From: Echinarachnius parma
Lineage: Eukaryota > Echinodermata > Echinoidea > Clypeasteroida > Echinarachniidae
NCBI GenBank assembly: GCA_037951105.1
Contig: JBAMJV010008237.1
Location: 1-64,000, forward strand
Direction of reading: 5' to 3'
DNA length: 64,000 nucleotides
Below are positions 35,701 to 46,140 of this stretch, piece by piece (the first letter of the stretch is position 1; every line of letters begins with the position of its first letter). The translations under genes and the position numbers were made by a program. The notes beneath the pieces are model-generated. The model did not search any database. It was given only the letters and a program-made list of their open reading frames with translations, and was not told the DNA's origin.

Positions 35701-36008
35701 AGAGGATGAAGCCTATTGATTTTGGTGTGGGGCGGAGCCCTGGTTGCCATGGTAACCATGATAACCATGATATAAAGAAATAGTTAAGATTACCATGTGA
35801 ACGCTCTACAGGTCCGAGTTCTTGTCCGATCATTTTCTTATTTGGTATGAAGGTGTATTAAGGAAAGAGGATGAAGCCTATTGATTTTGGTGTGGGGCGG
35901 ATTCATGGTTGCCATGGTAACCATGATATAAAGAAATAGTTAAGATTACCTTGTGACCGCTCTACAGGTCCGAGTTCTTGTCCGATTATTTTCTTATTTG
36001 GTATGAAG
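32796..36008 (+). repeat. 156-bp tandem array, 12 complete units, each with an X-box palindrome
   Basis: Unit starts (CTTGTGAACGCTCTACAGG) are at 32796, 32952, 33108, 33264, 33420, 33576, 33732, 33888, 34044, 35473, 35629, 35794 and 35950 (truncated). Spacing is exactly 156 bp except one unit enlarged by a 9-bp duplication near 35760 and the one split by the nested element. Every complete unit contains GTTGCCATGGTAAC, a perfect match to the RFX X-box consensus GTNRCC-N(0-3)-RGYAAC. Confidence 0.95.
34088..35361 (+). mobile_element. HINE-like element with 323-bp internal repeats nested in the 156-bp array
   Basis: It opens with a hairpin (34088-34118, arms AGCTCACCTGAGCC/GGCTCAAGTGAGCT), then a (CCGTCGT)n microsatellite (about 34134-34195), then three 323-bp direct repeats (starts 34206, 34529, 34852; the third is shortened). 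Near the end are CTCAGGTGAGC (35325-35335), inverse of the 5' end, and a hairpin GCCCC-CCT-GGGGC (35341-35353) about 8 nt from the terminus. Removing it rejoins CATTTTT and TAATTTGG as in an empty unit near 32990, with no clear target duplication, as expected for TT-inserting Helentron derivatives. Open frames across it are repeat artefacts. Confidence 0.75.
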
Positions 36009-36009
36009 T

Positions 36010-36660
36010 AGGCTTGGGCGGTTCTGCCCCAGCTTGGAGTCGATTCTGATTCCATACCCATGTCTCGGTTCCGAGAAGAATCGGTTCTGAGATCGTATAG
36101 CGTACATGTACACAAGAAAGATCAGGGGATCTACTTTGCATAGGTATAGATTGTTAGAATGAGAAAAAAATGAAGTAATATTTTCAATAAATCCATTATC
36201 AAACAGCAAATTAATTAATACTTGAGTCATTTGAAAACTTACTTGACATTAAAATAATTTTTAAAACTGAATGAGATATATGATTCTCTAGAGACTCTAG
36301 TACACTTGAATACTGATCCCCCTATAATTGATAAACAAATCCAAGTATAACACCTTGTACAAAACCCTAAACAATGACGATTGGCTGCAATTGTTTTTAA
36401 CTGCTGCATAATGTAAGAGCCTGTTACATATGCCAATATTAATGAGCTCCGCAAGTTAGCAAAGGCCTCGCCGCTGACGCGGCTCAGTCCAGCGATCACT
36501 GCTGTAAGCGCACATCGCCTTGTCTATTAATCAGACCCTGCTCGGAGGACAAACAGCGCGCGAGGCCTTGCCCAAAGGCTACTGCCAGCCTAGTAGAACA
36601 ACGTACACCACCAAACTTGTTCAGTTCACAATATTACAACCCACAAAAGTGCAATGCAAT
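36010..36660. other. Unassigned part of the outer HINE-like element
   Basis: It opens with TAGGCTTGGGCGGTTCTG, reminiscent of a hAT terminus, then GATTCTGATTCC and related GAATCGGTTCTGAGATC repeats. I could not find the matching right end. Later sequence (about 36436-36540) is GC-richer (CCTCGCCGCTGACGCGGC, a hairpin). Confidence 0.35.
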
Positions 36661-36716
36661 TGGTTCGGGGGATTCATGTGCTCGGCTGCGCGACCCGCCG
36701 AGCGCGCAATTTCTAG

Positions 36717-36835
36717 TTTTCAAAATAGCCCCCTAAAATCCGTAGGTGGCCCTAAAATTATCATCTATAGAATATTATGTGAAATATTTTGTAATATCCA
36801 TCAGATTGAAAAAGTAGCCCCCTAAAATTAAAAAT
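36717..36835. repeat. Right half of a dispersed repeat split by the 4-kb insertion
   Basis: TTCAAAATAGCCCCCTAAAA, GTAGGTGGCCC and ATCCATCAGATTGAAAAAGT follow the same order as the second half of the intact copy at 8746-8870. The first half, GGGCTGAGGGCGACTTTGCC, lies at about 32661-32680. Confidence 0.75.
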
Positions 36836-37059
36836 GTATTCTTTCCATGTAATGGGGAGGGGTGACAAGCTAGTTGCTGAAGGCAGCCAAAAAAAAAATG
36901 AAATCATTATATTTTCAGGAGCAACTTTACCTACTTGCATCCTGCTTCTAGGTAAAATAATACTCTGAAATTTGTTTTTACAGTGAACTCCATGAGATAA
37001 TAAAGGGGCTCCTTATGATTATCAGAATTTCTGTTGGCATTTCAGAAGCTAAATCACCC

Positions 37060-38228
37060 GTAGTATACAGTATGTATGCAGTCGAAAATAGTGTCCCATC
37101 GTAATAAGTGAGTAGTTTTCATAATTAATGCCTGGATGTTTATTGTCAATATGAGAGTGAAAAAATACACGGGTTCAGGGAGATTAAGCCCCCAAAATCC
37201 TTTCAATTTATAATTGAAATTACAATGTAACATGTGCATGTAGTCCAGCTGGGGGAAAAGCAATCAAATTTTCATAATTCATGCCCCAGTGAAATTTGTA
37301 ATTGTGAATGCATGTTCTAAATTACCTCTGCGCTATATTTGACCTGTATTAATCCCATTAATATCCTATTGATTATTGCTACAGTATGTTTATCTGTAAG
37401 TACAGGTATCTGAGTATGTACAGCATTTCCCTGTGGACACTGTACAGGCCCAATTGCATATTTATGGCATACCAATTGCTAATGGAAAGGATTGGATGTA
37501 CATGTAGTTTACCTGGGGGAAAAGAAATCAAATTTTCGTAATTCATGCTTCAATGATAATTGTTAGAATGAATGCATGTTTTCTCCAATTAATTATAAAG
37601 CCCCAGTGCTATTTTTGAACTTAGTATCTTAGAGATTGCAGTGTTTCCCTATGGACCCTATACAAGCCTACGCAATGTATGTTTACGTTACCAGTACCAA
37701 TGGCTAATTGATAGGATTGTATGTGTTCATAGTTCACCTGGGGGGAAAGAAATCAAATTTTCATAATTCATGCTTCAATGATAATTGTTAGAATGAATGC
37801 ATGTTTTCTCCAATTAATTATAAAGCCCCAGTGCTATTTTTGAACTAAGTATCTTACAGATTGCAGTGTTTCCCTATGGACCCTATACAAGCCTACGCAC
37901 ATGTTTACGTTACCAGTACCAATGGCTAATTGATAGGATTGTATGTGTTCATAGTTCACCTGGGGGGAAAGAAATCAAATTTTCATAATTCATGCTTCAA
38001 TGATAATTGTTAGAATGAATGCATATTTTCTCCAATTAATTATAAAGCCCCAGTGCTATTTTTGAACTAAGTATCTTAGAGATTGCAGTGTTTCCCTATG
38101 GACCCTAGATACAAGCCTGCGCACATGTTTACGTTACCAGTATCAATGGCTAATTGAAAGGATTGTATGTGTATGTAGATCACCTGGGGGAAAAGAGATC
38201 AATTTTCATAATTCATGCTCGGATGACA
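37060..38228. repeat. Tandem array, about 225-bp unit, 4-5 copies
   Basis: CTGGGGGAAAAG(A/C)AATC, followed by ATTTTCATAATTCATGC, recurs near 37250, 37512, 37740, 37962 and 38185. The middle copies are nearly identical, and all carry CCAGTGCTATTTTTGAAC and TTTCCCTATGGACCC. Confidence 0.88.
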
Positions 38229-39225
38229 GCAGAATAATTGAGACACCAACCCCTGTGAAATGACTAATCTTGCCATTCCAGGCTCGCTCCAGATATGGTC
38301 CATAGTCTGGTTGCAAGACCTCTGCAATATTTTTTGTTTGTATAAATTGAAACATTTCAAAACACTTTCTAAATACATTGTGTATGGAATGTGGTGTGTC
38401 TTGTAATATATATCTTTGTGGAATTGAAAAAAAATAGAAGGGTACAGGTTTAACATAAATTTGTTTGTGTTAAAATTTTATTTGACAAATAATTGCTTTA
38501 ATAATCAGCATACTTCTTTACTTTCTTCTGTAGACAGTCAAACATTTCTAATGATCAAAGTTTGGATCTGTAACGTGAGTAATTTATCAACAGGACACGT
38601 TTTGGCTGTAATCACCATTGCTCTATGTGTATGGCACAATGCCCATTCTAAGTAAAGACAGTCCTTGTATTTGAAGTTGGGCTGGGCTGGGCTGGGCTGG
38701 AGGGGAAAGGGGGGGGGGGGGGGGGGGCTAGGAACCTTTCACCCCTTACCCACCCCTCTCTCCATCACTTACATCCATGAATACCTCTTTTCTCTCTTGG
38801 TGTCATTCAGCCCTGTGTGATGTTATGTAGACACAGATAACATTGCACATTACTATATCATCTGGTAAGAGTGAGAAGGGCATTAATTCATTTTTTTATA
38901 TTTAAAGCTTAACTGAGTTCTGCATAGCATCTTGTAGGTTAGAGCCTCCTCTATATGATGCAAAGTCTTTAGATAGTTAGTATGTCTCATTTGGGGACTA
39001 TTCATCAAATATAAAAGTTGCTTGTACATTAGGTTTCCACATGGATTTCAGACTTATAGCATGATTATCTCTGAATTTGTACAAAAATGTAGTTAGCGCC
39101 CTTCTCTGTCTAAACCGATGATGAAATCCCCTTTTCTCCCGTGGCGTCTTTCAGCCCTATGTGATATAATTACGACATTGATAACATCAATCGATTGCAC
39201 ATTAGTATATGGTGTACCCGCATCA
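38229..39225. other. Intronic DNA with G-rich microsatellite
   Basis: A (GGGCT)n run (about 38678-38700) runs into a G19 tract (38709-38727). No gene was recognised. Confidence 0.6.
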
Positions 39226-40320
39226 TGATGATTACTCAGTCACTGCATGGTCTGTTAGATGATACCCCCTGCTGAGTGAAGACTATGTATAGTCTCAAGG
39301 GAATGGGGGAGGGGGAGGGGGGGGGGGGGGCTGCAACGTCTGGGTTTACCTAGGGGGCATCTTCATCTTCATCTTCATCCTCATCACCATCACCATCATC
39401 ATCACCTGCTCTTATTGTGACAACATGTTAGAGACATGGATAACATTGATCCCACTTACGTTACTCATCACTGTATACTCTGTTAGAGGATACCCCCTGC
39501 CAATAGGAGACTATTTATAGACTCAAGGGAGTAGGGGTGTGCATTGTCTGGGTTTAACTAAGGGGCATGATTTCATTATCATCATCACAATCTTCTTCTT
39601 CATCTTCATCGTTATCATCATCATCGTCATTGTCATCGTCATTGTCATCGTCACCCTCACTATTACGATTATGATCATCATCACCTAATCTTATTGTGAT
39701 AACATGTAAGAGACATGGATAACATCGATTGCACATTACTACATGGTGCACCCTCATCACTGCATGGTCTGTTAGATGATCCCCCTGCCAAGCCAAGACT
39801 ATGTCTAGTCTCTAGGGAAGTGGGGATGTTCATCTGGGTTCAACTAATGGACATGATTTCATTATGATCATCACAATCTTCCTTTTCATCTTCATCCTCA
39901 TCACCATCAACATCACCTACTCTTATTGTGATAAAATGTTAGACATGGATAACATTGATTGCACATTACTACATGGTGCACCCTCATCACTGCATGGTCT
40001 GTTAGATGATCCCCCCCCCCCCTGCCAAGCCAAGACTATGTCTAGTCTCTAGGGAAGTGGGGATGTGCATCTGGGTTCAACTAATGGGCATGATTTCATT
40101 ATCATCATCACAATCTTCCTTTTCATCTTCATCCTCATCACCATCAACATCACCAACTCTTATTGTGATAAAATGTTAGACATGGATAGCATCGATTGCA
40201 CATTGTGTACCCTCATCACTGCATGGTCTGTTAGATGATCCCCCCTGCCAAGCCAAGACTATATCTAGTCTCTAGGGAAGTGGGGATGTGCATCTGGGTT
40301 CAACTAGGGGGCATGATTTA
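39226..40320. repeat. Tandem array, about 230-280-bp unit, 4-5 copies with (ATC)n patches
   Basis: TCATCACTGCATGGTCTGTT, then AGATGATCCCCCCTGCCAAG, then CTAGTCTCTAGGGAAGTGGG recur near 39752, 39983 and 40212, with older units near 39232 and 39470. Each unit carries a CATCATC/TCATCTTC microsatellite and some carry poly-C (40011-40022) or poly-G (39317-39330). Confidence 0.88.
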
Positions 40321-40321
40321 A

Positions 40322-40510
40322 TTAAAGGGATCTAGTAACTTTTTTGATGTGTGCTAAAACTGATGAACGGTTGATGAAATGTGTTTTTCTGTGATCTGAT
40401 ATACACGTTGTCCACTGAGTGATGTGTGGAAATTCTGTGGTAAATGAATGTCATATAACCGAGTAATGAGTGAAAATACAAAGTGATATTTGCTATCTCA
40501 TTGCACTAAC
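40322..40510 (+). mobile_element. AGGGATCTAG-family MITE, truncated (copy 4)
   Basis: It has the usual TTAAAGGGATCTAGTAACTT start and interior up to TTGCACTAAC, then changes abruptly into an (ATC)n repeat. The right half is lost. Confidence 0.85.
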
Positions 40511-40689
40511 ATCATCATCACCATCATCATCATCATCATCACCACCATCATCACCATCAAGTGCCCATTGGTATTTTAAATGCTAAATGAGGGGGCAATT
40601 CTTTACATCTTGCATTCAATGTAAATCACAATTGTATTGTCCATGTAAAGCGAAAGGGCAATTTCACCAACCAGGGATGTGTGCTCTTT

Positions 40690-41960
40690 CAATGTTCTCT
40701 TATTCTAGCCCTAGGCTAGTCTGCATAAGTTGGATGTTCACACTTCAAGTTTAAAGTTGAGAGTGTGGTGCCATTTGTTATTTAATTTTTCATGCCTAGC
40801 AGTTAAGTCAGTTCACATTTTTAATGTGAATTGTATTGTTTAAATTTTGCTTTGAACACCCTTGGTAATATTTGTTTCTACAACTAGAATCGTTGAGTGC
40901 CAATACAATGCTCGCGTTTGAACTTCCAGTATACTATGGACAAACTCACATAATTGATTTATAATCTTTGCATAACGGTTGAAGTCAAGTCTTCCCTTTT
41001 TCTGTAAATTGTATATATGTGTAAAAGTTGCACAGAATTCCCATGGAAATCTTGCCTGTGGCCGAGAGCACGATCATGACCCAGGACCAGCCTTAGTTCC
41101 ATTGATCTCTAGATATGCTTGTGCAATCCTTTACGGTTGAATGAGTAAGGGTGGGTGTGTGCTCTGCTATGTTCTGTTGATTGTATGCAATTCTAGCATA
41201 TTGACATCAATGAGTTAGAGCCAATGATGCTAATTACCATGGTAAATGTCGCTGGTCCGTAATCGGGCCCTGCTGGTCCTTGTACAAGTGCTAATTGTCT
41301 ACACCCATCACCGTAAAATGCCAATAATACAATGCTCTCCTATTCTATCCTTAGGCTAGTCTGCATACGTGCGAGTTTAGCACTTCAAGTTCACTATTGA
41401 AAAAGTAGAACCATTGATTGTTTAATATTTTCATGTTTTGCAGTTTAGTCCTTTATTACTTTTGCTGTAAATGGTCATTGCAAAATGTATGCATCAAATC
41501 CCTGTGGTTATTCTAAAATTTAAATGCTCCTCGTACATAAAGTGGTAAACTTGTACATCAGCTCACCATTTAATGCCAATACAATGCTCTCCTATTCTAG
41601 CTCTAGGTTAGTCTGCATACGTGCTAGGTTAGTCTGCATACGTGCGAGTTTAGCACTCCAAGTTCACTATTGAAACAAGTAGAATCATTGATTGTTTAAT
41701 ATTTTCATGTATTGCAGTTTAGTCCTTTATTACTGTTGCTGTAAATGGTCATTGTAAAATGTATGCATCAAATCCCCTTGGTTATTCTAAATGGTTCTTG
41801 TTCATAAAGTGGTAAACTTCTACATCAGCTCACTGTTAAATGCCAACACAATGCTCTCCTATTCTAGCTCTAGGCTAGTCTGCATACATGCGAGTTTAGC
41901 ACTCCCAAGTTCACTATTGAACAAGTGGAATCACTGATCATTAAATTGTTTGCATGCCAT
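40690..41960. repeat. Tandem array, about 260-bp unit, 3-4 copies
   Basis: CAATGCTCTCCTATTCTAGC, followed by CTAGGCTAGTCTGCATACGT and GCGAGTTTAGCACT, recurs near 41333, 41583 and 41852, with an older copy near 40698. A short duplication of GCTAGGTTAGTCTGCATACG occurs near 41605-41645. Confidence 0.85.
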
Positions 41961-42003
41961 ACTGCCTGACTATTTTGTCACTTTTTGTTCTCCCTGGCAT
42001 ACA

Positions 42004-42385
42004 TTAAAGGGATCTAGTAACTTTGTTGACATGTGCAAAAAGTGATGAGTGGTTGATACATATTATTGTTATCTCATATGTCCACTGGGTGTTGTGTGAA
42101 AATTCCAAGTTAAATGGACGTTATATGGCCGAGTAATGAGCAAAAATGCAAAGTGATATTCACTTACTCATTGCATTCACTTAGTTCACGGTTTTCGCGG
42201 TCCAGTGGATAATTTAACCTTTGAACACTTCAATCGTAAATATCTTTTTAACGAAAGGGAAATTAGAAAACCGAAACCTGTCCCATGCTTTTAATGTTAA
42301 TACAAATACATCAAGGTATGAGAGGGAACTGATATAATTCTAATTGGATTTTGAGCATTTGGACAATACTACTCGATCCCTTTAA
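42004..42385 (+). mobile_element. AGGGATCTAG-family MITE (copy 5, 382 bp)
   Basis: TTAAAGGGATCTAGTAAC begins the copy and a diverged ACTACTCGATCCCTTTAA ends it, with TTAA on both sides. Same length as copy 1. Confidence 0.9.
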
Positions 42386-42831
42386 GGCCTGTCTTTTATT
42401 TTCTCTTGTAGACTTATATCTCACATTTTGTAGTGCCTGTAGAGATTTGATCTCCAATCCAATACTCAAGAGGAATTGAGAACGTTTATTTCCTTGGGCA
42501 TCGCTACTTGACTAACGACTATGTGGTTCTAGGTAGCCTACCATATAGCTTGTCCACCGCACCATGAAACATGTGCATGCATGTCGTAGCCACTGGGGGC
42601 GCAGTAATATGTGCCCCAAATATTTGAATATAAAAACAGTTATAATTAATACATACATATTTGAGTGTCCTCTCCCCTAATTGATGGTGTCCATCCTGTT
42701 AATCACTAAGTCAACACTACATGTATTCCACTGCCTGCATTTCCTTTAACTCTTTCGGGACCGAATTCCCGTGAAAATTTCTTGCCCTCAGGACCGTATT
42801 GTTTTTGTCACGTCACGTGTGTTGTGTATGT

Positions 42832-43468
42832 AGGGATCTAATAACTTTGTTGGCATGTGCAAAAAGTGATGAATGGTTGATACAATATATTGTTGTGATA
42901 TGATATGATATGATGACATAAATGGTACCCTGGGGTACCAAACGAATATCCGCCATTTTGTTTAATTATTTATTTATTTTTTAGGGCTGTAGCAGGGTAT
43001 AGCGTGCATACAATCGCGCGCTGCACTGCATACACAACGCAATACGGTTGTGCTTCGAGTGGACACAAGATGGCGCTACACAACGCGGTACCCCGGGGTA
43101 CAACGGTACCCCGGGGTACCGCGTGTGTCATCATATGTCCACTGAGTAATATGTGAACATTTCATGTTAAATCGATGGCCGAGTAATGAGTGTAAATGCA
43201 AAGTGATATTCGCTAACTCTTTGCACTGACTTTGTACACAGTTATGACTATCCAGTGGATACTTACAAATCTGAAAACTTCAATCGTAAATATCTTTTTT
43301 TACAAAAAGGGAAATTTGAAAAACCAAAACCAGATCCATGCTGCTCTTGGTAATACAAATTATACAACAAGGTATGAGAGAACCGCTAGAGTTCCAAGTA
43401 AATTTTGAGGATTTGGACAATTTACAAATTTTGAGGATTTGGACAATGTTTCTAAATCATCCCTTTAA
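42832..43468 (+). mobile_element. AGGGATCTAG-family MITE (copy 6) interrupted by another element
   Basis: The left TTAA has mutated (GTAGGGATCTAATAAC). The right end is CATCCCTTTAA. A 17-bp AATTTTGAGGATTTGGACA-like duplication lies near 43395-43446. The 227-bp insertion at 42909-43135 splits the interior at the ATCTCATATGTCC motif. Confidence 0.8.
42909..43135. mobile_element. Small TIR element with GGTACCCCGGGGTACC palindromes
   Basis: The left TATGATGACATAAATGG, followed by GTACC, is inverse to the right GGTACCGCGTGTGTCATC, followed by ATA, over about 27-30 bp with mismatches. It contains three palindromic blocks: 42924-42939, 43087-43101 and 43105-43120. The core is CpG-rich (GCGCGCTGCAC, ACACAACGC) unlike its flanks. 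Confidence 0.75.
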
Positions 43469-45410
43469 TAATATTGCATTATCTATTAAAAAGTTGTTTG
43501 TATTTATGGATGGGGAGGGAAGATGAATACCATTAAGGTTTTCTCCTTGACATACATTTGAATTTACAGTTTACAGTTTATGTAAACAAGAAAATTATGT
43601 ACTCTTACAAGACCTTGTAAATCATACAAAGTAAATACATTATTGTTATAATTATGTTACTTTATATACATTACTGTAGTTAAAGATACAATTTTTAAAT
43701 GTATACACTCAAAGTTGTTAACTTACATTTCCCCCATATTTCCCCAATCCTTCTCCCCTGTCTTCAGGACACTCACTTCCAGTGAACAAAATATGCGGGG
43801 TCTCTGGGCGAATAGCCCCAGAAATGCCAAAAGGAGCCCCCAAACATCATATAAGAGCCTCATAAATTTGCATAGAGTTGAAAGCAAAAGAAATTATGAG
43901 TGTTATTTTCATGCAGGAAGGTTTGAAAAGTAGCCCCAAGAACTAAATTTTTTGTTTTCCCTGCTCACTTCTCCCCCTCCTCATACCTCATTCTCCACAT
44001 TAAAAATGTGCAATTGTTTATCGATGCTTCAACTGCACTAAAGAAAAAAATATATTATACAGGGCCGTAGGCAATTCAGTTCCCTGAATACCACACAGAA
44101 TCCTGGGCTTGTAAATACTTTATTATATCATAGAGTTCAATGCATAATCCAGATAAACCTGTCTTAGTGGCCACCTGTCTATTGCAGTCAATCTGCCTTT
44201 ATAGACACCATTTTGGTGTGGTATGTTGCCCTATAGAATAACTGTTTATTATTATCATCATCATTGTTGTTAGTGATCTATAAAAAGTGAATCAAATTTC
44301 TTCAATGGGATAATCTATTACATATAGAAATTCGGTCTACCATGCATTATCTTTACATGGTCGTTTTAAATTCTATTGCCTGAATTTTCAACAGTAGGTT
44401 GAATTTAATCCTGAGTTCAATTGCGTCCACTGTTACGTCCCCCCCCCCCCCCCCCCCCCCACTGCACTGAGGACTTCGCAGGAGACAGGGGTTAGGGGGT
44501 AATTGGCCCACTCCCTTGCCTTCTTATGGAGAAAATCAACTTAAAAAGTAACTCCAGCTGAGGTGTTTAAAAAATTGCAAGGCACACATTTTTTTTTTTT
44601 TTTTGGGGGGGGGGGGGGGGTGGGGGGGATAGGGGTACATACATCCCCCTCATAGCCCCTTCTTTGTCACATTAGATAGAGGACCCTGTTTGCTCCTCTG
44701 CCTCCATGGCTGCAATTGATAAGATTAATGCCAGACACAATGCGAGAGAACACCTCAAGTCTATTTATAGGGGAAAGTCTTTCTATTCATTTTATGCAAG
44801 TGTGTTGGCCATGCTTCACATTGAAATAGAGACATGTGGGATACAGTACACTTTATCAGATGATGCACTTTTTATGTTAATATCATGCCAAACTGCACAA
44901 TTGTGTGCATGTTATTTATTTTTCTAGTAATCTACTGTATTACATGTGAGCTTCATGTATGATGCAATATGTTTTATACACTTATGATTATTACTAAGAA
45001 AAACATGATTTATCATTGGACGATAATGTTTGTATGATCTTTTTCTCAAAGCGTTACATTATAATACATGTATATTAACATGTATGCCATACATTTTATT
45101 TAAAATTATGCATCATGTAATATATGTACACTTAGATTCATACAACAAAAACATGTTCTATGATGTGCGTGTGATTGAAATGTCAGAGATATTTCAATTG
45201 GTGTAGTGTTAATGTATGGGCTGAACAGTATATGATACCTGTAATTAATCATATAGTGCACTTCTTACAACACATTTTGTATTCAAGCATGTGGTGAACC
45301 CATTTGGATGGTGTTCAAGGTTGCTTGTGCTTGGGTCTATGGAGATTATATATTGTGTTATACCAAAATCAAAATCTTGGGAGTTAAAATTGCGATTGAG
45401 AGTGGATTAG
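43469..45410. other. Intronic DNA with one dispersed-repeat fragment and homopolymers
   Basis: An inverted copy of the GGGGGCTCTTTT dispersed repeat lies at about 43790-43935. C22 is at 44439-44460. A T16 run followed by G16 is at 44589-44620. No gene was recognised in the rest. Confidence 0.5.
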
Positions 45411-45412
45411 CT

Positions 45413-45746
45413 CAGGGCTCGACACTCGCACTGGCCCGCTGGCCTGGGGCCAGTGAAATTGCACTTGGGGCCAGCAAAATGTATAAAAGACATATTTTGG
45501 TTGCCCGATCGGGCAAGCAGATTTTCAACCCGACATTGACAAAATGAAAAAAAACTTGTTTTCTTTTATGTCATGCTTCATCTGTTATCAAAGGTTTGAT
45601 TAGGAAAGAGTGATTGATATTTTGAATAGTAAAAAGCTAACAATTTTGGGGCCAGTAAATTTTTTTTCGGGCCACCAGAATAGGGGAAGAAACTATTTCA
45701 CTGGCCCGACCGGGCAAAGAACTAAAAAGGTAAGTGTGGAGCCCTG
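45413..45746. mobile_element. CAGGGCTCG-terminal nonautonomous DNA transposon, copy C (334 bp)
   Basis: It starts CAGGGCTCGACACT and ends AGTGTGGAGCCCTG. A perfect 7-bp direct repeat ATTAGCT (45406-45412, 45747-45753) flanks it. It has the same GCCCGATCGGGCAAG and GGCCCGACCGGGCAA blocks as the copies at 2317 and 46356. Confidence 0.85.
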
Positions 45747-46140
45747 ATTAGCTGGATTGCATATCATCAAATTAGAAACAGAAAGCTGCTAAGTCATATT
45801 GTGTTCTTCTGAGATAATCCTGTTTAAAGTTGTGGAGCCTAATACAAACCATATTTAGCATTCTTGTTATTTCAAAGAGATATTCCCCAAATAAACAATA
45901 ACTATTACCTGAAAATGCGGCATCCTATATATACAGAATGAGCTGTAAGGATAGTTTGCAGAACTCAATTTAGTCATAAATCAAAGTAACTCCCTTTCAC
46001 TTCCATCTAACAATATGCTGTAAACATGCATGTGCTTGAACCATTTGTGATGGGGATAAACTATACGATGTAGATCACTCGAGTTTGGACCTAAAGAGAA
46101 CATGTGTTTTTAACAAAAAATAAGTATCGTTTCCAGTGGG

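Larger units (their letters stand above)
32689..36716 (+). mobile_element. Helentron/HINE-like nonautonomous element with a 156-bp tandem core (outer element)
   Basis: In order: a 5' hairpin (32689-32716, arms GTATCCCCCGAA/TTCGGGGGATAC), a GCC/GTCC-rich microsatellite (about 32730-32786), 156-bp tandem units (32796 to about 36008), about 700 bp of other sequence, a GGTTCGGGGGATT block (36662-36674) inverse to the 5' end, and a 3' hairpin GCTCGGC..GCCGAGC (36680-36703) about 13 nt from the end. It splits a dispersed repeat whose halves (32655-32688 and 36717-36835) join as in the intact copy at 8746-8870. Terminal and subterminal hairpins, a tandem core and T-rich insertion points are known for Helitron-like HINEs; the assignment is inference. 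Confidence 0.65.

Noticed and set aside
32796..36008. CRISPR-like regular repeat array
   Set aside because: 156-bp units are contiguous and homogeneous with no unique spacers, and the context is an animal intron.
36010..36030. TAGGCTTGGGCGG as a hAT terminus
   Set aside because: No matching inverted end or 8-bp duplication could be found.
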